The position numbers were made by a program, and so were the translations under genes. Of a stretch of 7,332 nt of DNA, positions 5,791 through 7,332 are shown piece after piece; the stretch's first letter is position 1, and each line of letters opens with the position of its first letter. Source of the DNA: Thermofilum sp. (GTDB lineage Archaea; Thermoproteota; Thermoprotei; Thermofilales; Thermofilaceae); assembly GCA_020832965.1 (NCBI GenBank), contig JAJHRM010000124.1, positions 1-7,332 on the forward strand, written 5' to 3'. The notes beneath the pieces are model-generated. The model saw nothing but the letters and a program-made list of their open reading frames with translations. It was not told where the DNA came from and ran no database searches.

Positions 5791-5846
5791 ACCTAATACC
5801 AGCCCCTTAGCTGAGAAGGCAGGCTAATGGCTCTGGGTAGATAGGT
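5791..5846. repeat. 56-nt nested stem-loop, candidate structured RNA
   Basis: Helices stack in order: ACCTA (5791-5795) with TAGGT (5842-5846); TACC (5797-5800) with GGTA (5836-5839); AGCC (5801-5804) with GGCT (5829-5832); TTAGC (5807-5811) with GCTAA (5823-5827); and an 11-nt loop, TGAGAAGGCAG. That is about 18 Watson-Crick pairs with small internal loops and one 3-nt bulge. Strand and transcription are not known. Confidence 0.45.
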
Positions 5847-5876
5847 GTTTTAGAAAGGCGACTTCAAATCCTCCGC

Positions 5877-5892
5877 ACTCTGCTCTCAGAGT
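5877..5892. repeat. hairpin ACTCTG/CAGAGT, 4-nt loop
   Basis: Perfect 6-bp arms flank the loop CTCT. It is the first of three small palindromes in 68 bp. Confidence 0.5.
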
Positions 5893-5899
5893 TTATGAC

Positions 5900-5913
5900 C
5901 GCAGTAAACTGCG
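5900..5913. repeat. hairpin CGCAG/CTGCG, 4-nt loop
   Basis: Perfect 5-bp arms flank the loop TAAA. It starts 8 bp after the preceding hairpin. Confidence 0.45.
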
Positions 5914-5929
5914 TGGTGAAATCGTGCAG

Positions 5930-5944
5930 TTAGACCGGGTCTAA
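5930..5944. repeat. 15-bp palindrome TTAGACC-G-GGTCTAA
   Basis: The 7-bp arms are perfect around a single central G. With so short a spacer it is more like a protein-binding dyad in DNA than an RNA hairpin. Confidence 0.55.
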
Positions 5945-6004
5945 AAAGCGGTGCTCTGTGTAAAAATTAGTGTTCCAGACTGTACACTTTACAGTGCATA
6001 GCGT

Positions 6005-6011
6005 TTTATAA
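6005..6011 (+). promoter_or_regulatory. TATA box for the HTH/coiled-coil gene
   Basis: TTTATAA, within GCGTTTTATAAGTTG, predicts transcription from about 6032-6036, which leaves a leader of around 28 nt before the GTG at 6062. This gene therefore has a leader and ribosome-binding site, unlike the apparently leaderless genes on the left. Confidence 0.5.
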
Positions 6012-6053
6012 GTTGTTTTTAGAAAGCGTTTTCTTGAAACAAGCTGTTTTTAG
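6010..6053 (+). repeat. imperfect direct repeats in the promoter and leader of the HTH gene
   Basis: AAGTTGTTTTTAG (6010-6022) recurs as AAGCTGTTTTTAG (6041-6053), 12 of 13 identical. GCGTTTT also occurs twice (6001-6007 and 6026-6032). A bulged dyad, AGCGTTT / AAACAAGCT, lies between (6025-6045). The copies cover the expected start of transcription, where a repressor would act; autoregulation by the HTH protein is possible but inferred. Confidence 0.5.
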
Positions 6054-6056
6054 GTG
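6052..6056 (+). promoter_or_regulatory. Shine-Dalgarno site of the HTH gene
   Basis: AGGTG ends 5 nt before GTG 6062 and decides that start. The ATG at 6060 is in another frame that stops after about 24 codons. Confidence 0.55.
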
Positions 6057-6061
6057 TCAAT

Positions 6062-6607
6062 GTGGGTAAGAAGAGGTATAATGACGGTGTCCTCAGAGCT
6101 AAGGCGCTGGAGCTTAGGAGGGAGGGCTTAAGCTACAGGGAGATCGCTAGGAGGCTTGGGTGTAGCATCTACAAGGTGTGGGAGCTGATATCGCCACACA
6201 AGAACACTCGATCGAGGACTAAGCAGGTAGCCGAGCTGGCCCAGAAGCTGGATGAGCTGAGCAGGAGTGTTGGCGAGATTGAAGAGAAGATCTCTAGGGT
6301 GAGGGGCTTAGAGGACTTGGCTGAGCTAGCTTCTAGAATCGAGAGGCTTGAGAGAGTGGTGAGCATGATAGAGGACGACTTAGTCATTATGCAGTTCAGC
6401 GCGCTCTACAAGGTGCTCGAGAACCCCTGCAGGTGGATTAATGGGGAGGGATACTGCACGCTGAGATGTCTCGAGGAGTGGGAGGTCCGCGGCACGAACT
6501 GGGTTGTGAGGAGAGAAGTAGTAGACGGTGAAGCAGTGTACAGGATGAGCGTCAAAGAACACCCGTGGCTGTGCCTGGGGTGCCCCTTCTACGAGCCTAG
6601 AGTGTGA
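6062..6607 (+). CDS. HTH DNA-binding protein with coiled coil and C-terminal cysteine cluster
   Basis: The 181-residue protein has three parts. Residues 8-42 form a homeodomain-like (Hin/resolvase-type) helix-turn-helix: VLRAKALELRREG, SYREIARRLG, then the recognition helix SIYKVWELI. Residues 53-107 are a charged heptad-like coiled coil (VAELAQKLDELSRSVGEIEE and onward), suggesting a dimer or higher oligomer. Residues 120-181 carry C123, C132, C136 and the pair C171-X2-C174, a likely Zn or Fe-S site around a GTNWVVRREVV beta section. There is no recombinase catalytic domain, so it is more likely a regulator than a site-specific recombinase. GTG 6062 is chosen for its Shine-Dalgarno site and because the HTH begins soon after. 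Its TGA stop lies at the outer edge of an inverted repeat. Target and pathway are unknown. Confidence 0.85.
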   Translation: MGKKRYNDGVLRAKALELRREGLSYREIARRLGCSIYKVWELISPHKNTRSRTKQVAELAQKLDELSRSVGEIEEKISRVRGLEDLAELASRIERLERVVSMIEDDLVIMQFSALYKVLENPCRWINGEGYCTLRCLEEWEVRGTNWVVRREVVDGEAVYRMSVKEHPWLCLGCPFYEPRV

Positions 6608-6992
6608 GCCACAATTTTGGGGTTCACGGGTAGAGAAGACAGCATCCCATTGTGCTGGGCAATGTGAGAAAGAGGTGTTGAAGCACACAGGTAAGTCATA
6701 GCTACTTAAAAATAACAGCGTGCATCACGGGGTTTAAATGCGAGCATTCCCGCGGAGTTGAGAACCCTGTAGAATGCAGAGTTTGCTCAAATTTCCACAG
6801 TTGAAGTCCTGGCTGTACGTTCTACGGGAGCAGGGTATTTTGCCCCTAAAATTTTAGGGTGAATGGTGTAAGCGGGAAGGCGAACCTCGCAGAGCTCCGC
6901 GAGGAGGTTAAGAGGGGGCTTCTCTAAACTCCAGGAAACTCGCTAGAGGTACTGTGCTAATCCCTACTCCTGAACCCCAATTTTGTGGCTCA
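6605..6992. mobile_element. 388-bp segment bounded by 32-nt inverted repeats (MITE-like candidate)
   Basis: The left repeat (6605-6636) begins TGAGCCACAATTTTGGGGTT. Its reverse complement matches 6961-6992 at 27 of 32 positions, including two unbroken 10-base blocks, TGAACCCCAA and TTGTGGCTCA. Smaller inverted pairs lie about the same midpoint: ACCCTG (6764) with CAGGGT (6831) and GTAGAA (6769) with TTCTAC (6820). No transposase and no clear target-site duplication are seen. The TGA of the HTH gene is the first three bases of the left repeat. It may be a non-autonomous transposon, recombination sites, or a foldback structure. Confidence 0.5.
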
Positions 6993-7332
6993 GGGGTGAC
7001 TGAGGAAACCTCTGGTTTAAGGGAATCGTAAAGAGACTCTATTCACTACTAGCTAGAATGCTCCCCTCAGTCCTCAACAGCCTCTTCTATAGTTTTAATA
7101 TAGAAAGCGTGGCAGTTGTGGTAGCTGTGGTGACGAGAAACTGCTTGGCATTTTGAAAAATCAGACTACCCTCCTCAACAGCTACTACATTACCGCTATG
7201 GAAAGCCCCGCGTGCAGTAATATGTAAAAATAGAGTTAAGGCTACTCTGCGAGTTGCGGTTTGAGGAGTCCCAGAACCGAGCGGGTCCGGCGTGCAATTT
7301 TACGCCCCAATCGAGGAGTATTACTTTGCCCC
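6608..7332. other. 725-bp right end without a convincing gene
   Basis: Besides the inverted-repeat segment it holds small dyads (AATGC-GA-GCATT at 6737-6748, CTCGC/GCGAG at 6886-6903, CTATA/TATAG at 7087-7103, GGCGT/ACGCC at 7289-7306). Only short open stretches occur. One, from 7004 to TGA 7154-7156, includes ATG 7058 and reads MLPSVLNSLFYSFNIESVAV before a short hydrophobic run. It may be a gene scrap, but length and codons do not establish it. A TTTTAATATA box at 7093-7102 could drive something downstream, but no frame follows it. Confidence 0.5.
6844..6859. repeat. perfect 16-bp palindrome CCCTAAAATTTTAGGG
   Basis: A fully symmetric AT-centred palindrome inside the inverted-repeat segment. 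A 22-codon frame starts at its last G (GTG 6859, ending TAA 6925-6927) and reads in part KANLAELREEVKRGLL, which looks like the beginning of a protein but is cut short. The palindrome could be an operator, a TATA-like box, or a remnant promoter. Confidence 0.55.

Larger units (their letters stand above)
5781..5997. repeat. 217-bp segment bounded by inverted GCACTGTAAA / TTTACAGTGC, holding four hairpins
   Basis: GCACTGTAAA (5781-5790) recurs inverted as TTTACAGTGC (5988-5997). Between them are a nested stem-loop of about 18 bp (5791-5846) and palindromes at 5877-5892, 5900-5913 and 5930-5944. The inverted repeat extends by CTA on the outside if one base is skipped. No open frame of note lies within, and no clear target-site duplication flanks it. 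It may be a short palindromic mobile element, a structured RNA gene, or both. Confidence 0.45.
5144..6061. other. 918-bp region without a convincing intact gene, rich in palindromes
   Basis: No frame of normal length and codon use occurs here. What it holds: traces of a decayed minus-strand gene (5209-5569), an interrupted long hairpin (5416-5474), a 16-bp palindrome (5512-5527), GCATGG/CCATGC around a 5-nt loop (5567-5583), a 7-bp-arm hairpin (5732-5750), a hairpin cluster bounded by an inverted 10-mer (5781-5997), then the promoter and direct repeats of the downstream HTH gene. A minus-strand frame from about 5722 to 5546 (some 59 codons from a TTG) is open and moderately purine-rich in first position, but its codon use is not convincing. 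Confidence 0.6.

Noticed and set aside
5800..5876. tRNA-like text (TTAGCTGAG...GGC, later ACTTCAAATCC) that suggested a tRNA or tRNA fragment.
   Set aside because: The acceptor stem does not pair, the T-arm lacks the G53-C61 pair, and no anticodon stem can be formed. The same bases fit the nested stem-loop much better.
6062..6607. Calling the HTH protein a Hin-like recombinase acting on the inverted repeats downstream.
   Set aside because: Only the HTH resembles those enzymes; the catalytic serine domain is missing, replaced by a coiled coil and a cysteine-rich tail.
7071..7182. 11-bp direct repeat TCCTCAACAGC at 7071-7081 and 7172-7182.
   Set aside because: Several 11-bp matches are expected by chance in a window of this size; no further similarity surrounds the two copies and there is no array.
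1..7332. CRISPR array, rRNA, tRNA or insertion sequence with a transposase.
   Set aside because: No regularly spaced repeats, no conserved rRNA or tRNA signature, and no transposase frame was seen on either strand.

Overview
The window looks like chromosomal DNA of a hyperthermophilic archaeon, most likely a Thermoproteota (crenarchaeal) species. The grounds are AGG/AGA- and ATA-rich codon use, archaeal TATA boxes about 25 nt upstream of start codons that imply nearly leaderless mRNAs, frequent GTG and TTG starts, and proteins of types seen in thermophilic archaea. Genus cannot be decided from the sequence.

Left part (1-5143): a restriction-modification island with its own repair enzyme. After the 3' end of an unrecognised gene (to 176) comes a small winged-helix protein (261-548, +). 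Its 3' end overlaps that of a convergent thymine-DNA glycosylase of the HhH-GPD/Mig type with a 4Fe-4S cluster (529-1209, -). The glycosylase is divergent from a probable restriction endonuclease with a PD...SIK core (1272-2306, +); the two share a 62-bp gap with back-to-back promoters. Running the other way (minus strand) are a small helical protein (5143-4895), a ribbon-helix-helix regulator (4760-4530), a DNA cytosine-5 methyltransferase (4533-3121) and a two-TM membrane protein (3131-2313). The last three genes overlap, so they probably form one translationally coupled operon. Logic: the methyltransferase protects host sites, the nuclease cuts unmethylated DNA, and the glycosylase removes T from the T:G mismatches that 5-methylcytosine deamination makes at high temperature. 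The regulator may time the methyltransferase. The membrane protein is the unexplained member.

Middle (5144-6061): about 900 bp without a convincing intact gene but dense in perfect palindromes and hairpins. It includes a nested stem-loop of about 18 bp (5791-5846) followed by three small palindromes, all between inverted copies of GCACTGTAAA (5781 and 5997). Minus-strand reading in 5209-5569 suggests a decayed gene with several stops and a frameshift.

Right part (6062-7332): an HTH/coiled-coil/cysteine-cluster protein (6062-6607) preceded by a TATA box, direct repeats and a Shine-Dalgarno site. Its stop codon forms the outer edge of a 388-bp segment bounded by 32-nt inverted repeats (27/32 identical), a candidate non-autonomous element. 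The rest, to 7332, has only short reading-frame fragments.
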